Shown here in pieces: positions 33,031 to 42,026 of a stretch of DNA of 64,000 nt. Below the pieces are notes generated by a model. That model did not search any database and had not been told where the DNA came from. It saw nothing but the letters and a program-made list of their open reading frames with translations. A program made the translations under genes and the position numbers. The first letter of the stretch is position 1; the number at the start of each line of letters is the position of its first letter. The stretch is from Mesorhizobium comanense (GTDB lineage: Bacteria; Pseudomonadota; Alphaproteobacteria; Rhizobiales; Rhizobiaceae), in contig NZ_SCNN01000009.1 of the NCBI RefSeq assembly GCF_005503535.1, positions 124,001-188,000 on the forward strand. Direction: 5' to 3'.

Positions 33031-35147
33031 TTCCGGATTTCAGCCAGATCGGTTGGGTGCCGCCGCGCCGCGCGCCAGTGGAGGTCAAGGGGCAGCGGAC
33101 GACGCCGGAAGGCCTTGTCGTCAAGCATCTGTACAGCCAGGGCGATCTAAAGGGGCTGCCGCACCTCGACAGCTATCCGGGCCTCGCGCCTTTCGTGCGC
33201 GGCCCCTACCCGACCATGTATGTCCAGCAACCCTGGACGATCCGGCAATATGCCGGCTTTTCAACAGCCGAGGAATCGAACGCCTTCTATCGGCGCAATC
33301 TCGCCGCCGGCCAGAAGGGTCTGTCGGTGGCGTTCGATCTGGCCACGCATCGCGGCTATGACAGCGATCATCCGCGTGTTGCCGGCGATGTCGGCATGGC
33401 GGGCGTCGCCATCGATTCCATTCTCGACATGCGACAGTTGTTCGACGGCATTCCGCTTGGCGACATGACGGTGTCGATGACGATGAACGGCGCGGTGCTG
33501 CCGATCATGGCGCTCTACATCGTGGCGGCGGAAGAACAGGGCGTGGCGCAGAAGGATCTGGCCGGCACCATTCAGAACGACATTCTGAAGGAGTTCATGG
33601 TCCGCAACACCTACATCTATCCGCCAAAACCCTCGATGCGGATCGTTTCGGACATCTTCTCCTACACCTCCAGGAACATGCCGAAGTTCAATTCGATCTC
33701 GATCTCCGGCTACCATATGCAGGAAGCCGGCGCGACAGCCGACCTGGAACTCGCCTATACGATCGCCGACGGCATCGAATATGCCCGCGCCGGTGTCGCG
33801 GCGGGGCTGGATATAGACCGCTTCGCGCCGCGCCTGTCCTTCTTCTGGGCGATCGGGATGAACTTCTTCATGGAAGTGGCCAAGCTCAGGGCCGCGCGCT
33901 TGTTGTGGGCAAGCCTGATGAAGAAGAATTTTGCACCGAAGGACGAACGCTCGCTGTCATTGCGCACCCATTGCCAGACATCGGGCTGGTCGCTGACGGC
34001 GCAGGACCCGTACAACAACATCGTCCGCACCATGATCGAGGCGATGGCCGCGACTCAAGGCCATACCCAGTCGCTGCACACCAACTCCTTCGACGAGGCG
34101 ATGGCACTGCCGACCGACCATTCGGCGCGGATCGCCCGCAACACCCAGCTCATCCTGCAGACGGAGTCCGGCACCACGCGCATGATCGACCCGTGGGGCG
34201 GCTCGGCTTATGTCGAGCGGCTGACCCATGACCTTGCGGCGCGCGCGCTGGGCCACATCGAAGAGGTCGAGGCTCTCGGCGGCATGGCCGCCGCGACCGA
34301 ACAAGGCATCCCGAAGCTGCGCATCGAGGAAGCGGCGGCGCGCACGCAGGCGCGCATCGATTCCGGCGAGCAGATGCTGGTCGGGGTCAATGCCCACCGT
34401 CCCGAGAACGACATAGAAGTCGACGTGTTGAAGATCGACAATGCCGAGGTCAGGGCCCGGCAGCTGTCGAAGTTGCAGCGGCTGAAGGGCACGCGCGATG
34501 TCGCGGCCGTCGAAAGCGCGCTCGACGCGCTGACCCGGGCCGCGCATGGCAATGAAAATCTCTTGGAATTCGCCATCCGCGCCGCGCGCGCCAATGCCAC
34601 GGTCGGCGAAATCTCGTTCGCCCTGGAAAGGGCCTTTGGCCGGCACGTCGCGACAGTGCAAACCATTTCCGGCGTCTATCGCAAGGCGCTTGGCGACAAT
34701 CCCGTGGTCGACGGGTTGCAGGACAAGCTCGACGCCTTCGAAAAGAAAAACGGCGGCAAGCCGCGCATCCTCGTTGCCAAGATGGGACAGGACGGCCACG
34801 ACCGTGGACAGAAGGTGATCGCCACCGCCTTCGCCGATCTCGGTTTCGACGTCACCGTCGGCGCGATGTTCCAGACGCCGGAAGAGATCGCGAAATTGGC
34901 CGTCGAGCATGATGTCCACATCATCGGCGCCTCGTCGCTCGCGGCTGGGCACCTGACGCTGATCCCCGAATTGCGCGACGCGCTCAAGAAGCTGGGACGC
35001 AGCGACATGTTGATCGTGGCGGGCGGCGTCATTCCTCCGCAGGATTACGACGCGGTGCTGCAAGCCGGCGCCGCGGAAATCTTCCCGCCGGGCACTGTTA
35101 TTCCGGAGGCGGCGGACCGGTTGCTGGATAGGCTGCTGGCGAGGTGA
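33027..35147 (+). CDS. methylmalonyl-CoA mutase large (alpha, catalytic) subunit
   Basis: A 706-residue adenosylcobalamin-dependent mutase with a TTG start overlapping the TGA of the small subunit. The barrel shows the substrate and active-site segments [18 protein letters not shown] and [18 protein letters not shown]. The C-terminal B12-binding domain has GQDGHDRG, with Asp589, His591 (lower axial ligand) and Gly594, followed by [11 protein letters not shown] and VAGGVIP. This subunit carries the active site and the cobalamin. The rhizobial homologue is known as BhbA. No MeaB/ArgK chaperone or epimerase gene lies beside it. Confidence 0.95.
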   Translation: MIPDFSQIGWVPPRRAPVEVKGQRTTPEGLVVKHLYSQGDLKGLPHLDSYPGLAPFVRGPYPTMYVQQPWTIRQYAGFSTAEESNAFYRRNLAAGQKGLSVAFDLATHRGYDSDHPRVAGDVGMAGVAIDSILDMRQLFDGIPLGDMTVSMTMNGAVLPIMALYIVAAEEQGVAQKDLAGTIQNDILKEFMVRNTYIYPPKPSMRIVSDIFSYTSRNMPKFNSISISGYHMQEAGATADLELAYTIADGIEYARAGVAAGLDIDRFAPRLSFFWAIGMNFFMEVAKLRAARLLWASLMKKNFAPKDERSLSLRTHCQTSGWSLTAQDPYNNIVRTMIEAMAATQGHTQSLHTNSFDEAMALPTDHSARIARNTQLILQTESGTTRMIDPWGGSAYVERLTHDLAARALGHIEEVEALGGMAAATEQGIPKLRIEEAAARTQARIDSGEQMLVGVNAHRPENDIEVDVLKIDNAEVRARQLSKLQRLKGTRDVAAVESALDALTRAAHGNENLLEFAIRAARANATVGEISFALERAFGRHVATVQTISGVYRKALGDNPVVDGLQDKLDAFEKKNGGKPRILVAKMGQDGHDRGQKVIATAFADLGFDVTVGAMFQTPEEIAKLAVEHDVHIIGASSLAAGHLTLIPELRDALKKLGRSDMLIVAGGVIPPQDYDAVLQAGAAEIFPPGTVIPEAADRLLDRLLAR

Positions 35148-35151
35148 GGTA

Positions 35152-35206
35152 GTTATAATATCCGTTGCAACACACTGAACACCTCGTTATAATCGGCGTT
35201 GCAACA
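35152..35206 (+). promoter_or_regulatory. toxin-antitoxin promoter with tandem operator repeats
   Basis: Two 21-bp direct repeats, at 35152-35172 and 35186-35206, match at 18 of 21 positions. Each contains TATAAT and an 8-bp perfect palindrome GTTGCAAC. TTGCAA at 35165-35170 (from repeat 1) and TATAAT at 35188-35193 (from repeat 2) are exactly 17 bp apart, giving a sigma-70-type promoter. The second GTTGCAAC (35198-35205) lies at the expected transcription start. An antitoxin bound to both repeats would cover -35 and +1, as expected for conditional autoregulation. Confidence 0.7.
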
Positions 35207-35218
35207 AGGTATTCCGTC

Positions 35219-35440
35219 ATGAACACCATAATTCGCAAGATCGGCAATTCCGAAGGCGTGATCCTGCCGAAAGAGCTTCTTGATCGCCTGAACATGAAGG
35301 CAGGCGATCAACTTCAGATCGTCGAGACGGACAAGGGCATTGCTCTCGAGCCGATAGACGACAGTTTCGAGCGGCAGATGGAAGCTGCCCGCATGGTCAT
35401 GGACAAGTACAAGGTCGCGCTTCAGAAGCTCGCCGAATGA
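35219..35440 (+). CDS. AbrB/MazE-type antitoxin
   Basis: A 73-residue protein, start at MNTIIRKIGNSEG. The swapped-hairpin AbrB/MazE DNA-binding domain covers residues 1-45 (IRKIGNSEGVILPKELLDRLNM, then AGDQLQIVE). The C-terminal part (FERQMEAARMVMDKYKVAL) is a helix that should thread into the toxin to neutralise it. It overlaps the doc-like gene by 4 bp (ATGA) and follows a promoter with tandem operators. The pair is a type II toxin-antitoxin module; the usual Doc partner is Phd, but AbrB-type partners of Doc toxins also occur. Confidence 0.85.
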   Translation: MNTIIRKIGNSEGVILPKELLDRLNMKAGDQLQIVETDKGIALEPIDDSFERQMEAARMVMDKYKVALQKLAE

Positions 35441-35826
35441 GCTGGGAGTTCCTGACCCGGCGCGCGGTTGAAGCGATGCATGCGGAGCAGTTACGCAGAC
35501 ATGGCGGAGCGCAAGGCTTGAGAGATGAAAACGCTCTCGAATCTGCGCTCGCTCGTGCCGAGAACAAGGCCAACTATGAAGATCCTACGGTGGCGGATCT
35601 TGCAGCTGCCTATGTCTTTGGCATTGCCAGGAACCATGCCTTTGTCGACGGCAACAAGCGGACCGCCATCGTGGCCGCCGGTGCATTTCTGATCGTAAAC
35701 GGCCATATCCTGACAGCCGACAACGGCATGCTCTATGAGTTCGTCATGGCTGTCGCTGCCGGCGAAATCGACGAAGCGGGTGCCGCCGCGTTCTTCCGTG
35801 ACCATATCGTCAAGCTCGAAGGCTAA
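35437..35826 (+). CDS. doc: Doc family toxin (Fic/Doc fold)
   Basis: A 129-residue protein with the Doc form of the Fic motif, HAFVDGNKRTA (His67, Asp71, Asn73, Lys74, Arg75). Doc transfers a phosphate from nucleotide triphosphate to elongation factor Tu and so blocks translation; Lys in the motif (K74) favours this over AMPylation. The N-terminal LTRRAVEAMHAEQLRRHGG and the helical C-terminus match Doc. The motif is intact, so the toxin should be active. The stop shares CTAA with the convergent GreA-family gene. Confidence 0.9.
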   Translation: MSWEFLTRRAVEAMHAEQLRRHGGAQGLRDENALESALARAENKANYEDPTVADLAAAYVFGIARNHAFVDGNKRTAIVAAGAFLIVNGHILTADNGMLYEFVMAVAAGEIDEAGAAAFFRDHIVKLEG

Positions 35827-36296
35827 CTCTCCGAGAGCTTGACGATTTCCCATTCCTTGCCGTTGACCGCGGCCACATCGCCAACCTTCTTGCCGAACAA
35901 CGCGACCGCCATCGGCGAAACATGCGAAATGCTGCCCTTCGACGGGTCGGCTTCGTCCTCGCCGACGATCTTCCAGTGCACCTTCTTGCCGTCGTCGCCT
36001 TCCAGCGTGACGCCCATGCCGAAGCGCACGACGTCGCTGCCGGGCTCCGGCACGGAAAGCTCGGCGTTTTCGCGCCGGGCTGTCCAGTAACGCAAGTCCC
36101 GCGACACGACCGCGATGCGCTCGCGGTCGGCCTTCCTCTCGGCTTTGGCCAGTATGTCGCGCAGATCGGCCAGATTGTCCTCGATCTGCGCCAGGCCGCG
36201 CTCCGTCACCAGATTGCGGTGCGGACTGATCGGCCGCTCCCCGACCCCGGCGATGGCGTTTTCGCTGTCTTCTTCACGCGTAAAAGCTCTGCTCAT
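35823..36296 (-). CDS. GreA/GreB family transcription elongation factor
   Basis: A 157-residue protein with an N-terminal coiled-coil hairpin (TERGLAQIEDNLADLRDILAKA) and a C-terminal FKBP-like domain (FGMGVTLEGDD, then ISHVSPMAVALFGKKVGDVAAV). The family reaches the RNA polymerase secondary channel and rescues stalled complexes by transcript cleavage. Some short relatives (Rnk-type) instead compete with Gre factors. The tip residues cannot be assigned with certainty, so cleavage activity is open. The gene is convergent with doc. Confidence 0.85.
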   Translation of the reverse strand: MSRAFTREEDSENAIAGVGERPISPHRNLVTERGLAQIEDNLADLRDILAKAERKADRERIAVVSRDLRYWTARRENAELSVPEPGSDVVRFGMGVTLEGDDGKKVHWKIVGEDEADPSKGSISHVSPMAVALFGKKVGDVAAVNGKEWEIVKLSES

Positions 36297-36394
36297 GTTG
36301 TGAACTTAGGCACCAGTGGGCTGCTCGGCAAGCCATAGGCCGATGGCTGGCACGATTCCTGCGACGCCAGAGCCGGACACCAGGACCTGTGCCG

Positions 36395-37771
36395 ATGTTG
36401 AACAGACGAACGCTGCTGACCGGGACCACCGGCTTTGCCGTCATGGGCCTCGCGCTCGGCAAGGCCGCCGCCGCCGGACTCACCGGCATCGAGAAAGCCT
36501 CGATGCGCGGCTCGATCAATGCGACCGAACTCGGCGTGCAGCCCGGCACATCAGACGACCAGAGCAAGGCCTTCGCCAAACTTCTGAGGGATGCGAACAG
36601 CCGCGACATGGCGGTGTTTTTGCCGGCGGGCACCTATGTGGTGTCCAATCTCTCGCTGCCCGGCCGCGTTCGTCTTTCCGGCGTGCCGGGCGCGACCCGT
36701 ATCGTCTACGGCGGCGACGGCCATCTTTTCATGGCCGAACAGGCCGACCACATCGAGCTCAGCGGCCTGGTCTTCGACGGATCGAACCGCTCGATCGGCG
36801 ACTATGCGCAAGGGCTGCTGGACCTGCGCCGGGTCGGACATCTGGTGGTGGACAATTGCCAGATCACCGGCAGCGGCAAGAACGGACTTTCGCTCGAACG
36901 TGCGGCGGGCCGTATCGAACGCTCGGACATATCGGGCGCGGCGGATGCCGGCATCTATTCGGTCGAGGCGGCCGGGCTGTCGATATCAGGCAACACGGTC
37001 TCCGACTGCGCCAATGGCGGTATCCTCGTGCACCGCTGGCAGGCGGCGGAAGACGGAACCATGGTCACGGGCAACCGCGTCCAGCGCATCAGCGCGCGCA
37101 GCGGCGGCACCGGCCAGAACGGCAATGGCATCAACGCCTTTCGCGCCGGCAATGTCGTCATCTCCGGCAACGTGGTGTCGGATTGCGCCTTCTCGGCGAT
37201 CCGCGCCAACAGTTCCAGCAACTTGCAGATATCGGGCAACACCTGTTCGCGGTCGGGCGAAACGGCGGTCTATTCGGAATTCTCGTTCGAAGGCGCCGTC
37301 ATCAGCAACAACATCGTCGACGGCGCGGCCAACGGCATCTCGATCGTCAATTTCAACGAAGGCGGCCGCATGGGCGTCTGCTCCGGCAACATCGTGCGCA
37401 ATCTGTCGACCAGCGGCCCCTACACCGCCGATCCACCGGGGTTCGGCGTCGGCATCGCGGTCGAGGCCGACACCATCGCCTCCAACAACGTCATCGAGAA
37501 CGCGCCGCTCTACGGCATGTCGATCGGCTGGGGGCCATACCTGCGCAATGTCGTGGCCACCGGCAACATCATCCGCAAGGCGGGCACCGGCATCGTCGTC
37601 AGCGTGGTCGAGGGTGCCGGCACAGCCGTCATCTCCGACAACGTCATCGACGGAGCCTTGAACGGCGCCGTCATCGGCCAGCGTTGGGCCGAGCCGGTGA
37701 CGGCAGACCTCACCCAGTTGAGCAACAGCGGCTTTGCCCACCTGACCGTTGAGCGCAACCGCGTCAGCTAA
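36395..37771 (+). CDS. TIGR03808 family Tat-translocated repetitive protein
   Basis: A 458-residue protein. The start is at the ATG of MLNRRTLLTG, with AGGA about 9 nt upstream; a GTG two codons earlier is less likely. The Tat leader (NRRTLLTGTTG) is followed by a right-handed beta-helix built from repeats such as ISGNTVSDCANGGILV, ISGNVVSDCAFSAIRAN, ISNNIVDGAANGISIV and ISDNVIDGALNGAVIG, typical of pectate-lyase-like folds. This is a family confined largely to Hyphomicrobiales. It is probably a secreted or periplasmic polysaccharide-binding or degrading protein; catalytic residues cannot be assigned. Confidence 0.87.
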   Translation: MLNRRTLLTGTTGFAVMGLALGKAAAAGLTGIEKASMRGSINATELGVQPGTSDDQSKAFAKLLRDANSRDMAVFLPAGTYVVSNLSLPGRVRLSGVPGATRIVYGGDGHLFMAEQADHIELSGLVFDGSNRSIGDYAQGLLDLRRVGHLVVDNCQITGSGKNGLSLERAAGRIERSDISGAADAGIYSVEAAGLSISGNTVSDCANGGILVHRWQAAEDGTMVTGNRVQRISARSGGTGQNGNGINAFRAGNVVISGNVVSDCAFSAIRANSSSNLQISGNTCSRSGETAVYSEFSFEGAVISNNIVDGAANGISIVNFNEGGRMGVCSGNIVRNLSTSGPYTADPPGFGVGIAVEADTIASNNVIENAPLYGMSIGWGPYLRNVVATGNIIRKAGTGIVVSVVEGAGTAVISDNVIDGALNGAVIGQRWAEPVTADLTQLSNSGFAHLTVERNRVS

Positions 37772-37860
37772 AGCAATTCCTGAACGCTTTTGGCGATCAG
37801 CGTGGCTTCGTCCTGGCCTGCCGCGCACAGCAATGAAGACGTCGCGGCCGACCTCTGATC

Positions 37861-38706
37861 CTACGCGGTCATCAATTTGAGCGCTTTGAGCAGGCGAACA
37901 TGGGTGTGGGAATGATGGTGCCTGACATGCACGGCCGAATAGATGGGATGTGAGATCTTCGGCGCATCGGCCACGAGCTGAGCCACGCCCTCCTGCCGCA
38001 GTTTCATCGCCACCGTTTCGGTGACGAAGGCGGTGCCGCCCCGGCTTCGCAGCAGATAGGCAACCGCGCCGCCATTCCCCGTCGATACGGGGCTGTTTTC
38101 CAGTTCCGGCAGCATCTGCTTGTGGGCGCGATTGAAGAAGGCCGAATAATTGGCGCGGATGTAGTTCGCCGGCACGACCTCGCCGAAGGCAACGCCACGC
38201 GTCGAAACCATGACGAAATTCTCCTCGGCGATCTGCTCGTAGTGCATGTCCGGAAGATGCTGCGGCGAATAGAGCACCGCCAGATCGAGGCTGCCGGTGG
38301 TCAGATCGAGGATCATCTGGTTGGAGTAGTCGATCTCGACATAGATCGCGAGCTTGGGCATCGTCGCGCGCACCCATTCCAGCCACCCTTCCAGGACGCG
38401 TTCGTAAAGTTCGAACTGGATGCCGATGCGGATCAGGCGGTCGAACTTGCCGACCGACTGGATTTCGCGGCGGGCGTCGAGCCATCGCAGTTTGACCGCG
38501 CGCGCATGTTCCTCGAACCGCAGGCCGGCGACGGTCGGCTCGGTGCCGCTCTTGTTGCGGATGAAGAGTTGCTTTTCCAGCAGCGCCTCGAGCGTGCGGA
38601 TGCGGCTCGAAACGGTCGACTGGGTGATGCCAAGGCGCTCCGCTGTCCTGTTGAAGTTGCGGGTTTCGATCAGGTCAAGGAACGTATCCAGCAGTTCGAT
38701 CTGCAT
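37861..38706 (-). CDS. LysR family transcriptional regulator
   Basis: A 281-residue LysR protein, start at MQIELLDTF. The HTH is at residues 1-58 (LIETRNFNRTAERLGITQSTVSSRI, then LEALLEKQLFIR); the effector domain follows, with a C-terminal run of histidines (VRHHHSHTHV). It is divergent from the amidohydrolase-Rieske-HD cluster across about 150 bp and is its likely regulator. Frames continuing upstream add only a few residues. Confidence 0.9.
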   Translation of the reverse strand: MQIELLDTFLDLIETRNFNRTAERLGITQSTVSSRIRTLEALLEKQLFIRNKSGTEPTVAGLRFEEHARAVKLRWLDARREIQSVGKFDRLIRIGIQFELYERVLEGWLEWVRATMPKLAIYVEIDYSNQMILDLTTGSLDLAVLYSPQHLPDMHYEQIAEENFVMVSTRGVAFGEVVPANYIRANYSAFFNRAHKQMLPELENSPVSTGNGGAVAYLLRSRGGTAFVTETVAMKLRQEGVAQLVADAPKISHPIYSAVHVRHHHSHTHVRLLKALKLMTA

Positions 38707-38859
38707 CCCGGCCATCCAGCGCAAGAAACTCCCGCAGGGCTAGCGCTTTTCAGGCCAGCCCGGCAACGGGTAATCGGATTCCTCGATTAACATCCAGCTC
38801 GTGGCTGCGTTGCCGGACCTGCCGCCGAAGCGCACGGTTGCTTCATCGTCCCCCACCCC

Positions 38860-39963
38860 ATGGCAGGCAACACATCCATGTTCATCGTCGACACCGACGT
38901 CCACAACTACTGGTCCAGCGCGGAAGTCCTGCTTCCCTATCTCGAACCCTACTGGCGGGATTTCCTGGTGCGTGGCGAAAAGCCCGGACCGACAGGAAGT
39001 TTTCCGCACGGCCACCGTCCCTGGCTGCATCCGGAGGGGTTCTCGCGTCACGACATCCGCCCGCAAACGGAGCAGGACAACTATACGATCATGAAGGAGA
39101 AGCACCTCGATCTCTATGACATCGATGTGGCGATCCTCACCGCCGACGAGCCGCTGGAAGCCTCGACGCTGGCCAACCACCATTACGCGAACGCGCTGGT
39201 GAAGGCCTATAACGACTACATGATCGACTGGTGGTTGCCGAAGGACAGGCGCTTCAAGGGATCGATCATCATTTCGCCGACCGATCCGCATGGCGCGGCG
39301 GCCGAGATCCAGCGCCTCGGCGGCCACAAGGATATCGTCCAGGTCCTGGCCAGCCATGGTTCGCAGCGTCCCTACGGCGACCCGTTCTACCATCCGATCT
39401 TCGAAGCCTGCGCCGAAGTCGGGCTGCCCTTCGCCATCCATTTCGGCGGCCAGGGCGGCGTCAACCACAATGCCGTCGCCAGCGGGCCGACCACCTACTA
39501 TTGGGAAACGCACGCCCTGCTCAGCCAGCCGGCGATGACCCACGTCGTCAGCATGATCTCCAACGGCGTGTTCGAGAAGTACCCCGACCTCTATTTCGTC
39601 GTCATCGAGTGCGGCGTGTCGTGGGTGCCCTCGCTGATGTGGCGCCTCGACGCCAACTTCAAGGCCCTGCGCAAGGAGACGCCGTGGCTGAAGATGCTGC
39701 CGTCCGAATATTGCCGGCGCAACATCCGCTTCAGCACCCAGCCGCTCGAGCAGCCGCAAAATGTGAAGCATCTCTGGGAGACGCTCGAACACATGGACGG
39801 GCAGAACACGCTGCTTTTCGCCTCCGATTATCCGCACTGGGACTTCGACGCGCCGACCAATCTGCACATCCCACCGGCATGGCGCGAGAAGGTGATGGGG
39901 CTGAATGCGCTGGAAGTCTATAAGCGCATCGAGGCTCCGGCCGCCACGGCGAGGGTCGCCTGA
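38860..39963 (+). CDS. amidohydrolase family protein (ACMSD-like TIM barrel)
   Basis: A 367-residue metal-dependent hydrolase or decarboxylase of the amidohydrolase_2 group. Metal-binding DVH (Asp13, His15) lies in VDTDVHNYW, IHFGGQGG holds a further His, and FASDYPHWDFD (about residues 322-332) the late Asp and His. The family includes ACMSD and orotate- or resorcylate-type decarboxylases as well as hydrolases, so the reaction is not fixed. No signal peptide, so cytosolic. It heads the three-gene operon; its TGA overlaps the Rieske gene start by 1 nt. Confidence 0.87.
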   Translation: MAGNTSMFIVDTDVHNYWSSAEVLLPYLEPYWRDFLVRGEKPGPTGSFPHGHRPWLHPEGFSRHDIRPQTEQDNYTIMKEKHLDLYDIDVAILTADEPLEASTLANHHYANALVKAYNDYMIDWWLPKDRRFKGSIIISPTDPHGAAAEIQRLGGHKDIVQVLASHGSQRPYGDPFYHPIFEACAEVGLPFAIHFGGQGGVNHNAVASGPTTYYWETHALLSQPAMTHVVSMISNGVFEKYPDLYFVVIECGVSWVPSLMWRLDANFKALRKETPWLKMLPSEYCRRNIRFSTQPLEQPQNVKHLWETLEHMDGQNTLLFASDYPHWDFDAPTNLHIPPAWREKVMGLNALEVYKRIEAPAATARVA

Positions 39964-40340
39964 TGAGCGCCACTGCCACCGCTCCCAAGCTCACCTTCGC
40001 CTGCAAGACCGCGGACGTCGCGGTGGGCAAGCCGAGGATCGTTCCCTATGGCCGCCTCAGCGTCGGCATATTCCAGCTTGAGGATGGCTATGCCGCCCTG
40101 CTGAACATCTGCCCGCATCGGGCGGGACAGCTTTGCGAAGGGCCGATATCAGGCACCACCCGCCAAACGGACAAAGCGGAATTCGTCTACGAGCGCGCCG
40201 GCGAACTCATTCGCTGCGCCTGGCACGGATGGGAGTTCGACATACGGTCCGGCAAGTGCCTGGTCGACGACAGGCTGAAGGCGCGCACCTTCCCCGTGCA
40301 TGTCGACGGCGACGACATCTATCTCGAAATGGGCCGCTAG
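39963..40340 (+). CDS. Rieske [2Fe-2S] ferredoxin-type protein
   Basis: A 125-residue stand-alone Rieske protein. The cluster ligands are Cys50 and His52 (NICPHRAGQLCEG) and Cys85 and His88 (RCAWHGWEFD). There is no catalytic iron domain, so it is a small electron carrier like those serving dioxygenases and related oxygenases. Its start overlaps the preceding stop (TGATG). Because the next gene encodes an HD-domain protein with an oxygenase-like ligand set, it may supply electrons to that enzyme (inference). Confidence 0.92.
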   Translation: MSATATAPKLTFACKTADVAVGKPRIVPYGRLSVGIFQLEDGYAALLNICPHRAGQLCEGPISGTTRQTDKAEFVYERAGELIRCAWHGWEFDIRSGKCLVDDRLKARTFPVHVDGDDIYLEMGR

Positions 40341-40366
40341 CCGCGACCTGCACCTGGAGTTTGCCA

Positions 40367-40990
40367 ATGGATACCGTGAAGTTCACCCAGATGAAGGATG
40401 GCGACCGCGACGACTATGCCTTCCTGACCGAGCATGAGACCGAGTATGCCGCAGGCACGGCAGACCGCTTGCTGGCGGCCATGGTCGAACTCGACAAATC
40501 GCTGTCAGGCTACAAGGTGACGCGGCTTGGCCATTCGCTGCAGGCCGCCACGCGCGCCTGGAATGCTGGCGCCGATATCGACTGGGTGGTCTCGGCGCTG
40601 CTGCACGATATCGGCGACATCTACGCGCCCTACAATCACGACGAATATGCGGCCGCGATCATCCGGCCGTTCGTGCGCGAGCAATGCGCCTGGGTCGTCG
40701 AGAAACATGGCGATTTCCAACTGCTGTATTATGGCGAGCACGTTGGCGCGAACCCGCACAAGCGCGATGCCTTCCGCGATAGCGCGTATTTCGACGACTG
40801 CGCCGAGTTCTGTGACAAATGGGACCAGTCGAGCTTCGATCCGGACTATCCGACCCGGCCGCTGGAATTCTTCGCGCCGATGGTGCGGGAAGTCTTCGCC
40901 CGCAGGAGCTATGATCCAGCTGTAGTCAGAGCCAGCCAACGGGAAGCCATGTCGAACGCCGCGCTCGCTGCGGCACGCTCGGTGATCTAG
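40367..40990 (+). CDS. HD-domain protein resembling PhnZ-type diiron oxygenases
   Basis: A 207-residue protein, ATG of MDTVKFTQM, 26 bp after the Rieske gene. It carries LGHSLQA (His56), LLHDIGD (His80, Asp81), His91 in YNHDEYA, His114 in VEKHGDF and Asp153 in CDKWDQ. That is a full set of six potential metal ligands in the order seen in the mixed-valent diiron oxygenases PhnZ and myo-inositol oxygenase, rather than an ordinary HD phosphohydrolase alone. The neighbours (amidohydrolase and Rieske protein) fit an oxidative catabolic step. The substrate is unknown. Confidence 0.82.
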   Translation: MDTVKFTQMKDGDRDDYAFLTEHETEYAAGTADRLLAAMVELDKSLSGYKVTRLGHSLQAATRAWNAGADIDWVVSALLHDIGDIYAPYNHDEYAAAIIRPFVREQCAWVVEKHGDFQLLYYGEHVGANPHKRDAFRDSAYFDDCAEFCDKWDQSSFDPDYPTRPLEFFAPMVREVFARRSYDPAVVRASQREAMSNAALAAARSVI

Positions 40991-40994
40991 GCTA

Positions 40995-41999
40995 TCAGCC
41001 GAGGGCGGCGGTGGGCCTCAGCGCCCCGACCTTAGCGCCGACCCGGCTTTCGATCGGCGCATTCGCCAGTTCGAGCAGCTTCGCAGCCACAGCCTCGTCG
41101 TCACGCAACAGTCGGGCAAGGATGGCGGCAGCCATGGCATCGCCGGCGCGGCCGGCGCCATCATCGCATTTGATCGCTATACCCAAGCCGAGTTCAGATA
41201 TCGCGCTGCAGTGCACGCCTTCGGCGCCGCCTTTCGCAAAGATCCGGCCAGGCGCTGCCTCCATCAGTGCGACGTCAGCGCGGCCGGTGCCGGCGACAAA
41301 GAAAGGTTCGGCCATGCAGGCGGAAAGCAGCCGCTTCGCGGCCTTCGCCCGCCCGGGGCCAAAGCCATTTGCCGTGGCCATGCGGGCGAAACCGAGCGCG
41401 AAACTCCTGAGCGGCACCGCATAGGTCGGGATCGAGCAGCCGTCGGTCGCGCGCTCGTCCGGGCCATGGACAGCGCCGGTCACCGATTGCATGGCGTCGC
41501 GCACCATCTCCTGCAAGGCGTGCCCCGCCTTGACGTAGCCGTGGTGCGCAATGCCGGAGTGGACGCAGGTGCAGAGGAAACCGGAATGCTTGCCGGAGCA
41601 GTTGTTGTGCAACGCGCAGGGCGAGCCGCCCGAGCGGGCGAGCGCAATCTCTGCATCATGGTTCGAGGGCCAATGCGTCCCGCATTCGAGCGCCGGTCCA
41701 TCCAGGCCGGCCCTGGCGAGCATCGATCGCGCCAGCTCGACATGCGCCGGCTCGCCTGAATGGGACGCACAGGCGAGTGCCAGTTCGCGATTGCCGAAGC
41801 CATAGGCGTCAGCGGCACCCGTTTCGACGAGCGGCAAGGCCTGGATGGCCTTGACCGCCGAACGCGGAAACACCGGCCGCGACGTATCGCCTATCTCCAG
41901 CACCGCCTTGCCGTCGGCATCGAAGACCGCGACCGCACCGCGATGCGCGCTCTCCACGATCGCGCCGCGCAGGACTTCCATCAGAACCGGATTTGCCAT
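40995..41999 (-). CDS. L-asparaginase, Rhizobium (ReAV/AnsA) type
   Basis: A 334-residue enzyme of the rhizobial asparaginase family, unrelated to the E. coli type. Ser47 and Lys50 in FPRSAVKAIQ form the SxxK-like catalytic tandem; Cys134 and Lys137 (HNNCSGKHSG) and Cys188 (DGCSIP) match the zinc-binding Cys/Lys/Cys of R. etli ReAV with a shift of one. It hydrolyses asparagine to aspartate and ammonia in the cytoplasm. The gene is convergent with the HD-domain gene (4-bp gap) and precedes no obvious operon partner; the thiolase gene lies 27 bp upstream of its start. Confidence 0.9.
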   Translation of the reverse strand: MANPVLMEVLRGAIVESAHRGAVAVFDADGKAVLEIGDTSRPVFPRSAVKAIQALPLVETGAADAYGFGNRELALACASHSGEPAHVELARSMLARAGLDGPALECGTHWPSNHDAEIALARSGGSPCALHNNCSGKHSGFLCTCVHSGIAHHGYVKAGHALQEMVRDAMQSVTGAVHGPDERATDGCSIPTYAVPLRSFALGFARMATANGFGPGRAKAAKRLLSACMAEPFFVAGTGRADVALMEAAPGRIFAKGGAEGVHCSAISELGLGIAIKCDDGAGRAGDAMAAAILARLLRDDEAVAAKLLELANAPIESRVGAKVGALRPTAALG

Positions 42000-42026
42000 G
42001 TCGCCTCCCGCAAATGCGGGCCGCTT

